From NCBI RefSeq assembly GCF_029167105.1, contig NZ_JARFML010000007.1, positions 186,001-250,000 on the forward strand: a DNA stretch of 64,000 nucleotides, read 5' to 3'. The position numbers were made by a program, and so were the translations under genes. Source of the DNA: Bradyrhizobium yuanmingense. GTDB lineage: Bacteria > Pseudomonadota > Alphaproteobacteria > Rhizobiales > Xanthobacteraceae. Below the pieces are notes generated by a model. That model made no database searches. It was given only the letters and a program-made list of their open reading frames with translations, and was not told the origin of the DNA. This document shows, in pieces, positions 48,726-57,263 of this stretch (the first letter of the stretch is position 1; each line of letters opens with the position of its first letter).

Positions 48726-49238
48726 ATGATCTTCGTAACAGTCGGTACGCAAGTGCAATTCGACCGTCTGATCCGAACGGTCGACGAATGGGCCGGTGCA
48801 CACGCAAGAAGCGATGTTTTCGCTCAGATCGGGCCATCAAATTATCCATTCAAGCACATCCGTACCGAACGATTCATTGATCCAAGTCGATTCAAAAGTT
48901 GCGTCGAGGCGGCAAGCGTGGTGATCGCTCATGCAGGCATGGGCTCCATTATCACCGCCCTCGAGCTCGGAAAGCGAATCATTGTCATGCCACGTCGTGC
49001 GTGCCTGGGTGAACACCGAAACGATCATCAGATCGCAACGGCAAAACAGTTCGCCGCGCAAGGCCGTATTGAGGTCGCTTTCGACGAACGGGAATTAACG
49101 GACAAATTGGATCAATTGGACATAATCAATCGATGCGAACGCCTCGGTGGCGAAGCATCGCCGCAGCTGATCACGGCAATTCGGACTTTCATCGAAACGG
49201 GACATGTTCGTTCCGGGCCTAACAGCGCTTCAGCTTAG
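48726..49238 (+). CDS. PssE/Alg13-like glycosyltransferase subunit (GT28 C-terminal type)
   Basis: 170 residues, the size of the catalytic half of a split GT-B glycosyltransferase. It starts IFVTVGTQVQFDRLIRTVDEW and has the sugar-nucleotide site VIAHAGMGSIITALELGKRIIVMPR followed by EHRNDHQIATAKQF, as in Alg13 and rhizobial PssE. The partner half (PssD/Alg14-like membrane anchor) is normally adjacent but here is at 56244-56759. In Rhizobium PssD-PssE adds glucuronic acid to the lipid-linked glucose; the sugar here is inference. The ATG follows AAGGATC. A 90-base hairpin element overlaps its 3' end. Confidence 0.85.
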   Translation: MIFVTVGTQVQFDRLIRTVDEWAGAHARSDVFAQIGPSNYPFKHIRTERFIDPSRFKSCVEAASVVIAHAGMGSIITALELGKRIIVMPRRACLGEHRNDHQIATAKQFAAQGRIEVAFDERELTDKLDQLDIINRCERLGGEASPQLITAIRTFIETGHVRSGPNSASA

Positions 49239-49322
49239 GCGGTGGACATGAAGTTACGGTACGGCCGAGCCTCTTCTTCTCTCCAGTCGTGCCGTAACGA
49301 TGACGGAGACCGCCGCCTAAGC
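49233..49322. repeat. 90-base nested inverted repeat at the end of the PssE-type gene
   Basis: Outer arms GCTTAGGCGGTGGAC (49233-49247) and ACCGCCGCCTAAGC (49309-49322) pair with one mismatch. Inner arms GTTACGG and CCGTAAC pair within. The element overlaps the stop codon. It could be a terminator, a stabilising 3' hairpin, or a small non-autonomous mobile element. The following 180 bases to 49505 hold no gene. Confidence 0.55.
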
Positions 49323-49505
49323 CAGCAAACGAAGATTGCCGGAAAAAGCGCACAGCCATGCTCGACGTCGCCAGGGCGACGTGAGCTGGAATGTCCTGGA
49401 CACACTGCGCGTCTGTCCGCGTTCATTTGGCCGCGTAGGCCACCGGTGTGCCTTCGCCAGGGCTATCGAACTAACCAAGCAAGTTGAAACCTCACGCGAG
49501 TTTTG

Positions 49506-50585
49506 ATGACTGGTGCAGTTATGTCGAATGATACAGTTGGAATTGGGGTTATCGGATACGGCTATTGGGGACCGAACCTGGTCCGCAATTTCGCTGCTCA
49601 TCCTTCGGTACGTCTAATTGGCATAAGCGACCTTGATCCGGAGAAGCTAGCGACCAGCAAGCGTCTTTATCCGGGAGCGATAACGACGTCCTGTTACGAC
49701 GAACTGTTCAAGAACCCGGCCATCGATGCCGTGGCCATCGCGACGCCGGTTCATACACATTATGAATTGGCGCTATCCGCGCTCAAGGCAGGAAAGCACG
49801 TTTTGGTTGAAAAGCCGCTGGCACAGAATTCAGATCTGGCCCGACGCCTGATCGATGAGGCGGCTCGGCGCGGTCTGATACTGAGCGTGGATCACACTTT
49901 CGTCTATACGCCAGCCGTGCGGAAAATCCGCGAGCTCTTGCTTAAGAAAGAGCTCGGTGAAGTCTATTACTACGACAGCACGCGGGCCAGCCTTGGCCTG
50001 TTCCAGAGCGACGTCAATGTGATCTGGGACTTAGCGGTGCACGACATTTCGATTATCCACCACATCTTGGATGAGAACCCTGTTGCAGTTTCGGCGACGG
50101 GATCGTGCCATGTGGCCGGCTCGCCGGAAAACATGGCCCATATCACATTGTTCTTCGATAGCGCATGCGTTGCCCATATCAGCGTCAACTGGCTCTCGCC
50201 AATCAAGGTCCGCCAGACGTTCATTGGAGGCAGCAAGAAGATGATCGTCTATGACGATCTTGAACCGACGGAAAAGATCAAGGTGTATGACAAGGGTATC
50301 ACCGTGGACGGCCCCTCCGACCACGCCCATCAATTCCGGATAGGTTATCGGGCTGGCGATATGTGGGCGCCCCACGTCGCCCCTAAGGAAGCGCTGCAGG
50401 TCGAGGTCGAGCATTTCATCGCTTGTGTCCGCAATGGGACGCCATCGATCTCGAGTGGCATGTCCGGACTGCGGGTGATCGAGGTCCTGGAGGCTGCATC
50501 TCGGTCGATCGCCGAACACGGCAAGCCGGTGCTACTGAAACGGCAGCAGTACAGGAGTCCGGATCGTGCGGCGGCGACGGTCTGA
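49506..50585 (+). CDS. Gfo/Idh/MocA sugar-nucleotide dehydrogenase (WlbA/WbpB-like)
   Basis: 359 residues. An N-terminal Rossmann fold with GVIGYGYWGPNLVRNFA and the family motif HVLVEKPLA, and a C-terminal domain with DLAVHDISIIHHIL holding the catalytic Asp/His pair. The YGYWGPN variant is typical of enzymes that oxidise C3 of UDP-N-acetylglucosaminuronate before amination. The acetyltransferase (52121) and aminotransferase (52740) complete a WlbA-B-C-like trio, suggesting a 2,3-diamino sugar acid; a flippase gene interrupts them. ATG at 49506 is chosen; 49521 is an alternative. Confidence 0.82.
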   Translation: MTGAVMSNDTVGIGVIGYGYWGPNLVRNFAAHPSVRLIGISDLDPEKLATSKRLYPGAITTSCYDELFKNPAIDAVAIATPVHTHYELALSALKAGKHVLVEKPLAQNSDLARRLIDEAARRGLILSVDHTFVYTPAVRKIRELLLKKELGEVYYYDSTRASLGLFQSDVNVIWDLAVHDISIIHHILDENPVAVSATGSCHVAGSPENMAHITLFFDSACVAHISVNWLSPIKVRQTFIGGSKKMIVYDDLEPTEKIKVYDKGITVDGPSDHAHQFRIGYRAGDMWAPHVAPKEALQVEVEHFIACVRNGTPSISSGMSGLRVIEVLEAASRSIAEHGKPVLLKRQQYRSPDRAAATV

Positions 50586-50633
50586 AGCATTGGCAGGCGA
50601 CACGGTATCCGCGAACAGCGCGACGGTCTCGCG

Positions 50634-52106
50634 ATGAATTCGGTAGAACGTTCCATCCTGTTCTCAGCGGCCGACCGCTATGGCAGCCTTATCCTGGTCT
50701 TCGTTGCCACCGCTATCCTAGCTCGTCTGCTTTCGCCGGCAGAATTCGGGGTCTACGCAGTCGTCACTGCCATCACGACGGTGATTGGCGCATCCTTTTT
50801 TGAGTTCGGGGGCGGAAATTATCTGATCCAGAAGCGTGAATTATCCACGGAGGACGTTCGCTCCGCGTTCACCATCACGCTCGGAATATCGGTAGCAATT
50901 GCGCTTCTGCTGTTCGTGCTTGCGAGCCCGCTCTCGGAGCTCTTCGCCCAGGACAGTCTCAGAAGGGGCATACAGGTGTCAGCGCTGAATTTTGTTCTAG
51001 TCCCGTTTCACGGAACAACATCTGCTCTGCTCCGCCGCGACATGAAATTCGGCACGCTGGCCGTGTGCAATCTGGCAACCGGAGCGGCGACTGCGCTCGC
51101 ATCGATCGTGCTTGCGATGACGGGATTCAGCTACATGGCGCCGATCTGGGGCGGATTGGCGGGGAGCATCGTATTCACCGTGATGCTGCTTGCCAATCAT
51201 CGTGACTGGGGCGCCTTGCGTCCATCGCTGCTCGGTCATCGCGAGGTAGTCAACTTCGGTCTTTACTCCAGCGCGGTCAGCGTCATCAATCTCATCTACA
51301 ATCTGGCGCCGCAGCTGCTGCTCGCCAAGATCCTGGATTTTGGATCTGTCGGTCTGTACACCCGGGCTACCAATCTGACACAGATGTTCGACCGGCTCGT
51401 CGCGCAGGCTCTAAGTCCCGTCATTATGCCGGCGATTGTCGCACAACGCAGGGCAGGGGCGGATCTGAAGGCCGTCTATCTCGAGGCCGTTGAACTCCTT
51501 TCGGCTGTGCAGTGGCCTTTCTTGATTTTTGTCGCACTTATGGCTCGGCCGATCGTTCTGATTTGGCTCGGACAGACGTGGCTGGAAATAGTTCCCTTGG
51601 TCCGCATTCTCTGCATTGCAAATCTAGCGCTATTCGCGGCTTGCCTTACCTATCCCGTGTTCCTCGCGGTTGGAAGCGTGCGCGACGCCTTGGTGTCTTC
51701 GCTCATCTCGCTACCACCGTCGCTTCTGGTGGTTCTGTGCGCATCGTTTTTCGGCGTAGAGGCTGTCGCAAGTGCGGCCCTCGCAACACTGCCGTTCCAG
51801 ACAGCCGTTGTGATATATTTCCTCAAACGTCATCTGGCCTTCAGTTCAAGGGAGTTTTTCCGCGCCTCTCTGAAGAGCGGGCTGGTGACGTTCGCTATGG
51901 CCCCCGGTGTACTGGCTTGCGGCGCGTTGATCGAAGTGGGCATGCTTACTTCCCTGACCGGCCTGATACTCTCGTTCCCCATTGCCGGCCTCGGCTGGTG
52001 GTGCGGATTGATAATGACCGGCCATCCGCTGCTGCATCAGCTTCGCCACGTTGTAGACGGGCTCCTCCGGAGTGCGCCGAGGCTGCGTCGATCACGTCCG
52101 GCATAA
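50634..52106 (+). CDS. Wzx-type oligosaccharide flippase
   Basis: 490-residue membrane protein with about 12-14 helices and the MOP-superfamily N-terminus (RLLSPAEFGVYAVVTAITTV ... FFEFGGGNYLIQKR). The WzxC-like family flips undecaprenyl-linked repeat units to the periplasm, where a Wzy polymerase joins them. It lies between the sugar dehydrogenase and acetyltransferase genes, short gaps on both sides, one operon. Substrate specificity cannot be read from sequence. Confidence 0.88.
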   Translation: MNSVERSILFSAADRYGSLILVFVATAILARLLSPAEFGVYAVVTAITTVIGASFFEFGGGNYLIQKRELSTEDVRSAFTITLGISVAIALLLFVLASPLSELFAQDSLRRGIQVSALNFVLVPFHGTTSALLRRDMKFGTLAVCNLATGAATALASIVLAMTGFSYMAPIWGGLAGSIVFTVMLLANHRDWGALRPSLLGHREVVNFGLYSSAVSVINLIYNLAPQLLLAKILDFGSVGLYTRATNLTQMFDRLVAQALSPVIMPAIVAQRRAGADLKAVYLEAVELLSAVQWPFLIFVALMARPIVLIWLGQTWLEIVPLVRILCIANLALFAACLTYPVFLAVGSVRDALVSSLISLPPSLLVVLCASFFGVEAVASAALATLPFQTAVVIYFLKRHLAFSSREFFRASLKSGLVTFAMAPGVLACGALIEVGMLTSLTGLILSFPIAGLGWWCGLIMTGHPLLHQLRHVVDGLLRSAPRLRRSRPA

Positions 52107-52120
52107 CCTGGAGAACAACC

Positions 52121-52648
52121 ATGCCCATAACGAAGGATGTAAAGCTCGGCCGTGACGTCAGGATATTTCATCCCGAGTTGGTCAACCTGTATGGTTGCAC
52201 CGTTGGCGACGAGAGCAAAATTGGAACCTTCGTCGAGATTCAGGCGGGGGCAAAGATAGGTGCGCGTTGTAAGATTTCGTCGCACACCTTCGTCTGCGAG
52301 GGCGTCACGATCGAAGACGAAGTTTTCGTGGGTCACGGCGTGATGTTCACGAACGACAAATATCCGAAGGCGACAACCGCAAATGGTCGTCCTCAGCTGG
52401 CTTCGGACTGGACACTTCAGCGCACTCACGTCGGCAGGAGAGCTTCCATCGGCTCGAACGCGACCATTCTATGCGGCGTGACGATCGGAGAGGGGGCCTC
52501 CGTTGGTGCGGGAGCGGTGGTGACAAAGGACATCCCCCCCGGCGCAGTCGTGGCCGGCGTGCCCGCTCGGATTCTGTCCGCCGCTGAAGACGGGGTGCCA
52601 AGCGGTCGTAGCTCAGCAGAGCCCCTTCAGAAAGACTATCACCGGTAA
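52121..52648 (+). CDS. Left-handed beta-helix acetyltransferase (WbpD/WlbB-like)
   Basis: 175 residues. Hexapeptide repeats run through most of the chain (VGDESKIGTFVEIQAGAKIG ... ASIGSNATILCGVTIGEGA), with the conserved HTFVCEGVTIEDEVFVGHGV loop and NDKYP. It probably acetylates an amino sugar nucleotide from acetyl-CoA; members next to WlbA- and WlbC-like genes act on UDP-3-amino-GlcNAcA. ATG at 52121 has CTGGAGAACAACC upstream; a long reading from 51512 overlaps the flippase and is rejected. Confidence 0.87.
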   Translation: MPITKDVKLGRDVRIFHPELVNLYGCTVGDESKIGTFVEIQAGAKIGARCKISSHTFVCEGVTIEDEVFVGHGVMFTNDKYPKATTANGRPQLASDWTLQRTHVGRRASIGSNATILCGVTIGEGASVGAGAVVTKDIPPGAVVAGVPARILSAAEDGVPSGRSSAEPLQKDYHR

Positions 52649-52739
52649 TATATATTCTGCTTGAATTTAACGCTTGAATAAATTTAATAGATGGATTTAA
52701 ATCCCTAATATAATGTCGGTCAAATCAAGGCTTTGAATC

Positions 52740-53915
52740 TTGATACCCTTCCTGGACCTGAAAGCGCAGTACAGCCAGATCAAGCCGGAAATCGACGCCG
52801 CAGTGGCGAGGGTCGTCAGTAGCGGGCACTTTGTGCTCGGACCCGAAGTCACAGCCTTCGAGGAGCGTTTTGCAGACTATTGCAGGACCACCGCTTGTCG
52901 CGCGGTGAACAGTGGCACCTCGGCGCTTCACCTTGCTCTGCTGGCGGCCGGCGTCGGATCCGGTGACGAAGTCATCACGGTCTCCATGACGTTCGTCGCA
53001 ACAACCGCAGCTATTCTCTACAGCGGCGCCAGGCCGGTATTTGTCGACGTTGACCCGGTAACATGGACGATGGATCCCGGCTTGATCGAAGCTGCGATCA
53101 CGCCGCGAACCAAGGCAATTCTGCCAGTTCACCTACACGGACTGATGGCCGACATGGATCCGATAATGGCCATAGCGCGTCGTCACGGGCTGGTCGTCAT
53201 TGAGGACGCCGCGCAGGCGCACGGCGCGGAATATCGCGGACGTCGCGCAGGCTCGATCGGCGATCTGGGATGTTTCAGCTTTTATCCGGGCAAGAACCTA
53301 GGAGCGTTTGGCGAGGGTGGGGCGGTCGTCACCGACCGGCCCGAATTCGCACGCCGGGTGTCCCTGTTGCGGGATTGGGGGCAGGAGGCGAAGTACGACC
53401 ACGTCATTGCAGGATACAACTATCGCATGGACGAAATCCAGAGTGCGGTACTGAATGTCAAGCTGGACTATATTGAGCATTGGACGGATGCACGTCGGTC
53501 GCTGGCTGAGCGATACAATGCACTGCTTTCTGGTCTTCCATTCGCGCGTCCCCAGCCGCCCCAGTACGCCCGTCACGTGTATCACGTCTATGCGGTCAGA
53601 TCGGAGCGCCGCGACGACGCGCTGAAGCGATTGCGTGATGCCGGGATTGGCGCCGGGATTCACTATCCCGTCCCAGTTCACCTGCAGAGGGCATATGCAG
53701 AACTCGGCTATCGGGCCGGTGATCTCCCCGTCACTGAGATGCTCGCGAACGACTTCCTCTCTCTTCCCATCTATCCCGAGTTGCCGCCGGAACGGACGGC
53801 CGAGGTTGTCGGAATATTGAGGGGTGCGGCGCTGCAGCCTAGCGCGGCCATCAGCACCCGGTCGGAGCATTCACAAAGCTTCATGACATGGTCCCACAAC
53901 AGGAGAGCGTCTTGA
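52740..53915 (+). CDS. DegT/DnrJ/EryC1 sugar aminotransferase (WlbC/WbpE-like)
   Basis: 391-residue PLP enzyme. IPFLDLKAQY at the start, NSGTSALHLAL, VIEDAAQAHGAEY, and FSFYPGKNLGAFGEGG with the PLP lysine (the Lys of PGKN). It transfers an amino group from glutamate to a 3-keto sugar nucleotide. With the dehydrogenase at 49506 and acetyltransferase at 52121 it would form a 3-amino sugar acid. The start is TTG at 52740; the region before it (52650-52735) is AT-rich and could hold an internal promoter. The last about 25 residues (SAAISTRSEHSQSFMTWSHN) are an odd tail overlapping the next gene's start. Confidence 0.85.
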   Translation: MIPFLDLKAQYSQIKPEIDAAVARVVSSGHFVLGPEVTAFEERFADYCRTTACRAVNSGTSALHLALLAAGVGSGDEVITVSMTFVATTAAILYSGARPVFVDVDPVTWTMDPGLIEAAITPRTKAILPVHLHGLMADMDPIMAIARRHGLVVIEDAAQAHGAEYRGRRAGSIGDLGCFSFYPGKNLGAFGEGGAVVTDRPEFARRVSLLRDWGQEAKYDHVIAGYNYRMDEIQSAVLNVKLDYIEHWTDARRSLAERYNALLSGLPFARPQPPQYARHVYHVYAVRSERRDDALKRLRDAGIGAGIHYPVPVHLQRAYAELGYRAGDLPVTEMLANDFLSLPIYPELPPERTAEVVGILRGAALQPSAAISTRSEHSQSFMTWSHNRRAS

Positions 53916-54913
53916 TCGACATCAAGGGTAAACGCGTTCTGGTCACCGGCGGGGCGGGATTTATCGGCTCCCACATCGTTGATCTGCTCTGCGACGAGGG
54001 TTGCATCGAGATTGTTGCCCTCGACAACATGATCAGAGGCCGGCCGGAAAATCTCCGGCGGGCGCTCGGGCGTGGGCCCGTAAGGCTGGTTCACGGCGAC
54101 ATTCGCGATCGCAAGCTGATGGAGGCGTTGGTCAAGGCTGCCGACATCGTCTTTCATCAGGCCGCGCTCCGCATCACTCATTGTGCGGCCGAACCGCGCC
54201 TGGCCAAGGAGGTCATGGTGGATGCCACCTACGACCTGCTGGAGCTGTGCATCAAGCACGATATTGAGAAGATCATCGCGGCGTCTTCGGCATCGGTATA
54301 TGGCATGGCCGAGGAGTTTCCGACGACAGAGCGGCAGAATGCCTACAATAACCGAACCCTCTATGGGGCCGCCAAGGCGTTTAACGAAGGGCTACTGCGG
54401 GCTTTCAACGATGCATGCGGCCTCGACTATGTGGCATTCCGGTATTTCAACGTCTATGGCAGCCGGATGGACATCCACGGACGGTACACCGAGGTCTTGA
54501 TCCGCTGGATGGAGCGGCTGGAAGCCGGATTGCCTCCGGTTATCTTTGGCGACGGCCGTCAGACCATGGATTTCGTCCACGTCCGTGACGTCGCGCGTGC
54601 CAACATCCTTGCCGCCAGGGCAAAGATTACCGATGAGGTCTTTAACGTCGGGAGCGGCACTGAAACAAGCCTGACCGAGCTGGCTAAGGTGCTTGCGTCG
54701 GTGATGGGGCACCGCGGCCTCACGCCCGAATTCGCGCCGGAGCGCTCGGTCAATCCGGTACCGCGACGGCTGGCCTCGACGGGTAAGGCAGAGCGTTTGC
54801 TGGGCTTCCGCACCACGGTTTCGCTGGAGCAGGGGCTCGCAGATCTCGTGAAATGGTGGCGATCCGAGCGCGAGCTCGCTTCGGATCATCAGCGGCAGGC
54901 GGCGGCATCGTGA
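53912..54913 (+). CDS. SDR-type NAD-dependent sugar-nucleotide epimerase/dehydratase
   Basis: 333 residues. The NAD site [16 protein letters not shown] lies near the start, then HQAALRITHCAAEP, SSASVYGMAEE and LYGAAKAFNE with the catalytic Tyr-Lys pair. It resembles UDP-glucose 4-epimerase/UDP-glucuronate epimerase relatives; the exact reaction is open. The start is TTG at 53912, overlapping the aminotransferase stop (TTGA), with AGGAGAG 5 bases upstream; an ATG at 53888 is possible. Its own stop overlaps a GTG that opens a broken second aminotransferase (54910). Confidence 0.85.
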   Translation: MIDIKGKRVLVTGGAGFIGSHIVDLLCDEGCIEIVALDNMIRGRPENLRRALGRGPVRLVHGDIRDRKLMEALVKAADIVFHQAALRITHCAAEPRLAKEVMVDATYDLLELCIKHDIEKIIAASSASVYGMAEEFPTTERQNAYNNRTLYGAAKAFNEGLLRAFNDACGLDYVAFRYFNVYGSRMDIHGRYTEVLIRWMERLEAGLPPVIFGDGRQTMDFVHVRDVARANILAARAKITDEVFNVGSGTETSLTELAKVLASVMGHRGLTPEFAPERSVNPVPRRLASTGKAERLLGFRTTVSLEQGLADLVKWWRSERELASDHQRQAAAS

Positions 54914-55038
54914 TTCCGATCGCAATGTCGCTCCTTGCAGATCAAGAGACCGAAGCGGCGCGCCCCGGCCCCCCTCCCTGCTTGGGCGTCGGAGGGGTCG
55001 AGGCCGAGGCGGAACGCGCGGCCGTGCCATCCGACTAG
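54910..55038 (+). pseudogene. 5' remnant of a DegT-type aminotransferase
   Basis: Reading from GTG at 54910, codons 1-18 (VIPIAMSLLADQETEAAR) match the intact aminotransferase at 57264 (VIPIALPLLAEEEADAAR) at 13 of 18 places. The frame then changes to unrelated sequence (PGPPPCLGVGG ...) and stops at 55038. The GTG overlaps the epimerase stop (GTGA), the kind of tight coupling expected of a real operon gene. It looks like the abandoned start of an aminotransferase gene, with the region 55000-57230 inserted or rearranged behind it. Confidence 0.55.
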
Positions 55039-55215
55039 GTTCCGTAGGGTCCGCAGATGGGGTTGAGCACGGGTTTGCACCTGTAAGTCGGTCGATGCCT
55101 GCGCGGCGCCCGCGCAAAGCCATCGCCTGTGAGGCTGAACCACCGCGATGAGGCTGACCGAACCTGTGCAGCACCAGAGAGTACGCAAATCTGACCGATT
55201 CCGACCGGACCATTC

Positions 55216-56073
55216 ATGATTTCGATCGTCGTCCCAGCCCACAACGAGAGTTCTGTGATCGCACGGACGTTGAGGCAATGGGTCGGCAACCCAGCTTCGG
55301 ACCAGATCCGTGTGGTCGTCGTCTGCAACGGGTGCTCAGACGACACTGCGAACGTCGCCCGGCGTTTCGGCCCAGCCGTCAACGTTGTGGAATCGAACAT
55401 CGCAAGGAAGACCCACGCTCTGAACCTTGGCGATCAAATCGCGGACGCTTTTCCGAGGATTTATGTTGATGCCGATATTCTGATTACCGTTGATGCCATT
55501 CTGGCTTTGGCAAGGCGCCTCGATCAAGGTGACGTTTTGGCGGTCGCGCCTACAGCCGACATCAATCTGGCAGGTTGTTCCTGGCTCGTCCGCAAGTACT
55601 TTGGAATCCGGTCACGGCTGCCATCTTCGCGTGAGGGAATCGGCGGTTCTGGCGTCTATGCCTTATCCGAGGCGGGACGCAGGCGGTTCGGCCAGTTTCC
55701 AGACATCACCGCTGATGACACCTTTGTTCGACTTCAGTTCAGACCAGGAGAGCGGGAGACACTGCCCCGCGTTAGGTCCACGGTATTCGCCCCACGCACT
55801 CTGCTGCAGCTTATCGCGGTCAGAACTCGTGCCTACAGGGGGACAGTCGAGGTCGCCAGGCGCTTTCCTGAATTGCGCGTCAACAAAGGACCGGCGAATG
55901 GCCGGGCCCTCATTGCGCTGTTCAAGGAACCTCGCTTATGGGCCGGACTATTGATTTATTGTGGGGCCAACATTGCTGCTCGCTGTAAGGCTACCCTGGG
56001 TTCCCGACGTGGAGCTCATCCTTGGCAGCGCGACGAAACGTCCCGTGCGATGCTGTCAGATTCAATCAAATAA
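55216..56073 (+). CDS. Glycosyltransferase family 2
   Basis: 285 residues. GT-A fold: ISIVVPAHNES at the start, VVVCNGCSDDT, and the metal/nucleotide site YVDADILI (Asp-x-Asp). A central GIGGSGVYAL and DDTFVRLQF (acceptor/catalytic region) follow. It transfers one sugar from a nucleotide donor to the growing lipid-linked unit. No membrane helix is clear. It lies between the aminotransferase remnant and the PssD-type gene, with 177 gene-free bases before it. Confidence 0.85.
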   Translation: MISIVVPAHNESSVIARTLRQWVGNPASDQIRVVVVCNGCSDDTANVARRFGPAVNVVESNIARKTHALNLGDQIADAFPRIYVDADILITVDAILALARRLDQGDVLAVAPTADINLAGCSWLVRKYFGIRSRLPSSREGIGGSGVYALSEAGRRRFGQFPDITADDTFVRLQFRPGERETLPRVRSTVFAPRTLLQLIAVRTRAYRGTVEVARRFPELRVNKGPANGRALIALFKEPRLWAGLLIYCGANIAARCKATLGSRRGAHPWQRDETSRAMLSDSIK

Positions 56074-56160
56074 GATTGCAATTCGGCTTGTCTCATTGCA
56101 GGAAATCGGAAGTGTCGTGCTTATAAATCACTTGATTTTAAATGGCGGCTTGATAATTTA

Positions 56161-56172
56161 AATTAAAATATT
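56161..56172. promoter_or_regulatory. AT-rich 12-base motif, copy 3
   Basis: AATTAAAATATT in an AT-rich gap (about 56120-56176), 72 bases upstream of the PssD-type gene. It is identical to the copies ahead of the giant protein gene and of the PssE-type gene, so both halves of the split glycosyltransferase carry it. Confidence 0.35.
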
Positions 56173-56243
56173 AAATGCAGGCGTCGAGGCCCGATCCGTT
56201 CATGGGAGCTTGCGAGCCTGCAGCGTTCTAGGGAGGCCAGCCC

Positions 56244-56759
56244 ATGCTTCTCAGCCCGGTCTTTCACCGCAAGACGTTGCTCAAGAACGACACGCAGCGG
56301 TCACCCGGCACTCGGCCGAAACTGCTGGCGGTCTCTTCGGGTGGGGGCCATTGGGTGCAACTGTTGCGGATCAAACCCGCCTTCGAGCATTGCGAAGTCA
56401 CGTTCGTCACCGTCCACGACTCCTATCACGCGCAGGTGCCCGACCACAAATTCTACCTTGTCAATGACGCTAACCGGTGGACCAAAATCGCGCTGTTGAA
56501 GGCGGCGCGCAGAATGGCCTGGATCGTTTGGAATGAAAGGCCGGACATCGTCGTGTCGACGGGGGCCGCTCCGGGATATTTGGCACTACGGTTTGGACAA
56601 ATGATGGGTGCGCGCACGATCTGGCTCGACAGCATCGCCAACATCGAGCAGCTTTCGATGTCGGGAGACCGTATCGGTCATTGCGCCGACCTCTGGCTGA
56701 CGCAGTGGCCCCATCTGGCGCGACCCGAGGGGCCTCATTACACAGGCGCGGTGCTATGA
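56244..56759 (+). CDS. PssD/Alg14-like glycosyltransferase subunit
   Basis: 171 residues. KLLAVSSGGGHWVQLLRIKPAF and the later STGAAPGYLALRFGQMMGART match Alg14/PssD, the membrane-docking, acceptor-binding half of a split GT-B enzyme. The catalytic half is at 48726-49238, about 7 kb upstream, whereas the two are normally neighbours. A weak hydrophobic patch rather than a clear N-terminal helix is seen. Both genes have the same AT-rich 12-base word upstream, which could keep their expression matched. Confidence 0.85.
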   Translation: MLLSPVFHRKTLLKNDTQRSPGTRPKLLAVSSGGGHWVQLLRIKPAFEHCEVTFVTVHDSYHAQVPDHKFYLVNDANRWTKIALLKAARRMAWIVWNERPDIVVSTGAAPGYLALRFGQMMGARTIWLDSIANIEQLSMSGDRIGHCADLWLTQWPHLARPEGPHYTGAVL

Positions 56760-57263
56760 GTTTCCCGGCCGTCGGAGTGCCGTCACAGTTTGACCAGCAG
56801 CTCCATGTCTTCGCGCGGATCGTTATTTCTCGTGACGCATTTGCTTGCATGATGACCCCAAGCTTGAAAGTGGATGATAGTCATGCCTCCTCGAGGGGAC
56901 CGGGTCGCGGTTGTCCCGGAGCTACCATCTCTTGCTGACGCGGTGGTGACGCGTGACGTTCCGTTATGCGACCGTAGGGTCGTGCGCATCGGCTGCACGG
57001 AAGGGAGGTTGGCGCTGAAGCTGCCCTCGAGAGTCGCGAGCATCTATATTAATTGATTTATTGTCCCTATATTAATTGACTTAATAGAATAATTTATGCC
57101 AAATAAATCGCGGCACCGCATTGCGGTCCATAATAGGAATAGTCCTTGATGCCCTCGTCAGTTCTGAAGCCCAAGATCGTCGGGCCAGTTCTGCGAACGA
57201 TATAGCGCCAAGTTCGGGCGGGGGCTGGTATGGGTGGCTCGCCAGCAAGAGGGCGATAATCAC
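56760..57263. other. Intergenic region with AT-rich island and possible fragment
   Basis: About 500 bases without a convincing gene. Positions about 57045-57105 are AT-rich, with a direct repeat TATATTAATTGA (near 57047 and 57070). On the minus strand, 57094-57230 encodes a Tyr-rich end (DEGIKDYSYYGPQCGAAIYL) that faintly recalls the tail of Wzc-type kinases; it has no start of its own and may be a decayed fragment. Confidence 0.35.

Noticed and set aside
48458..48880. 140-residue frame upstream of the PssE-type gene
   Set aside because: It overlaps the real glycosyltransferase start by 155 bases, has no ribosome binding site and no recognisable product.
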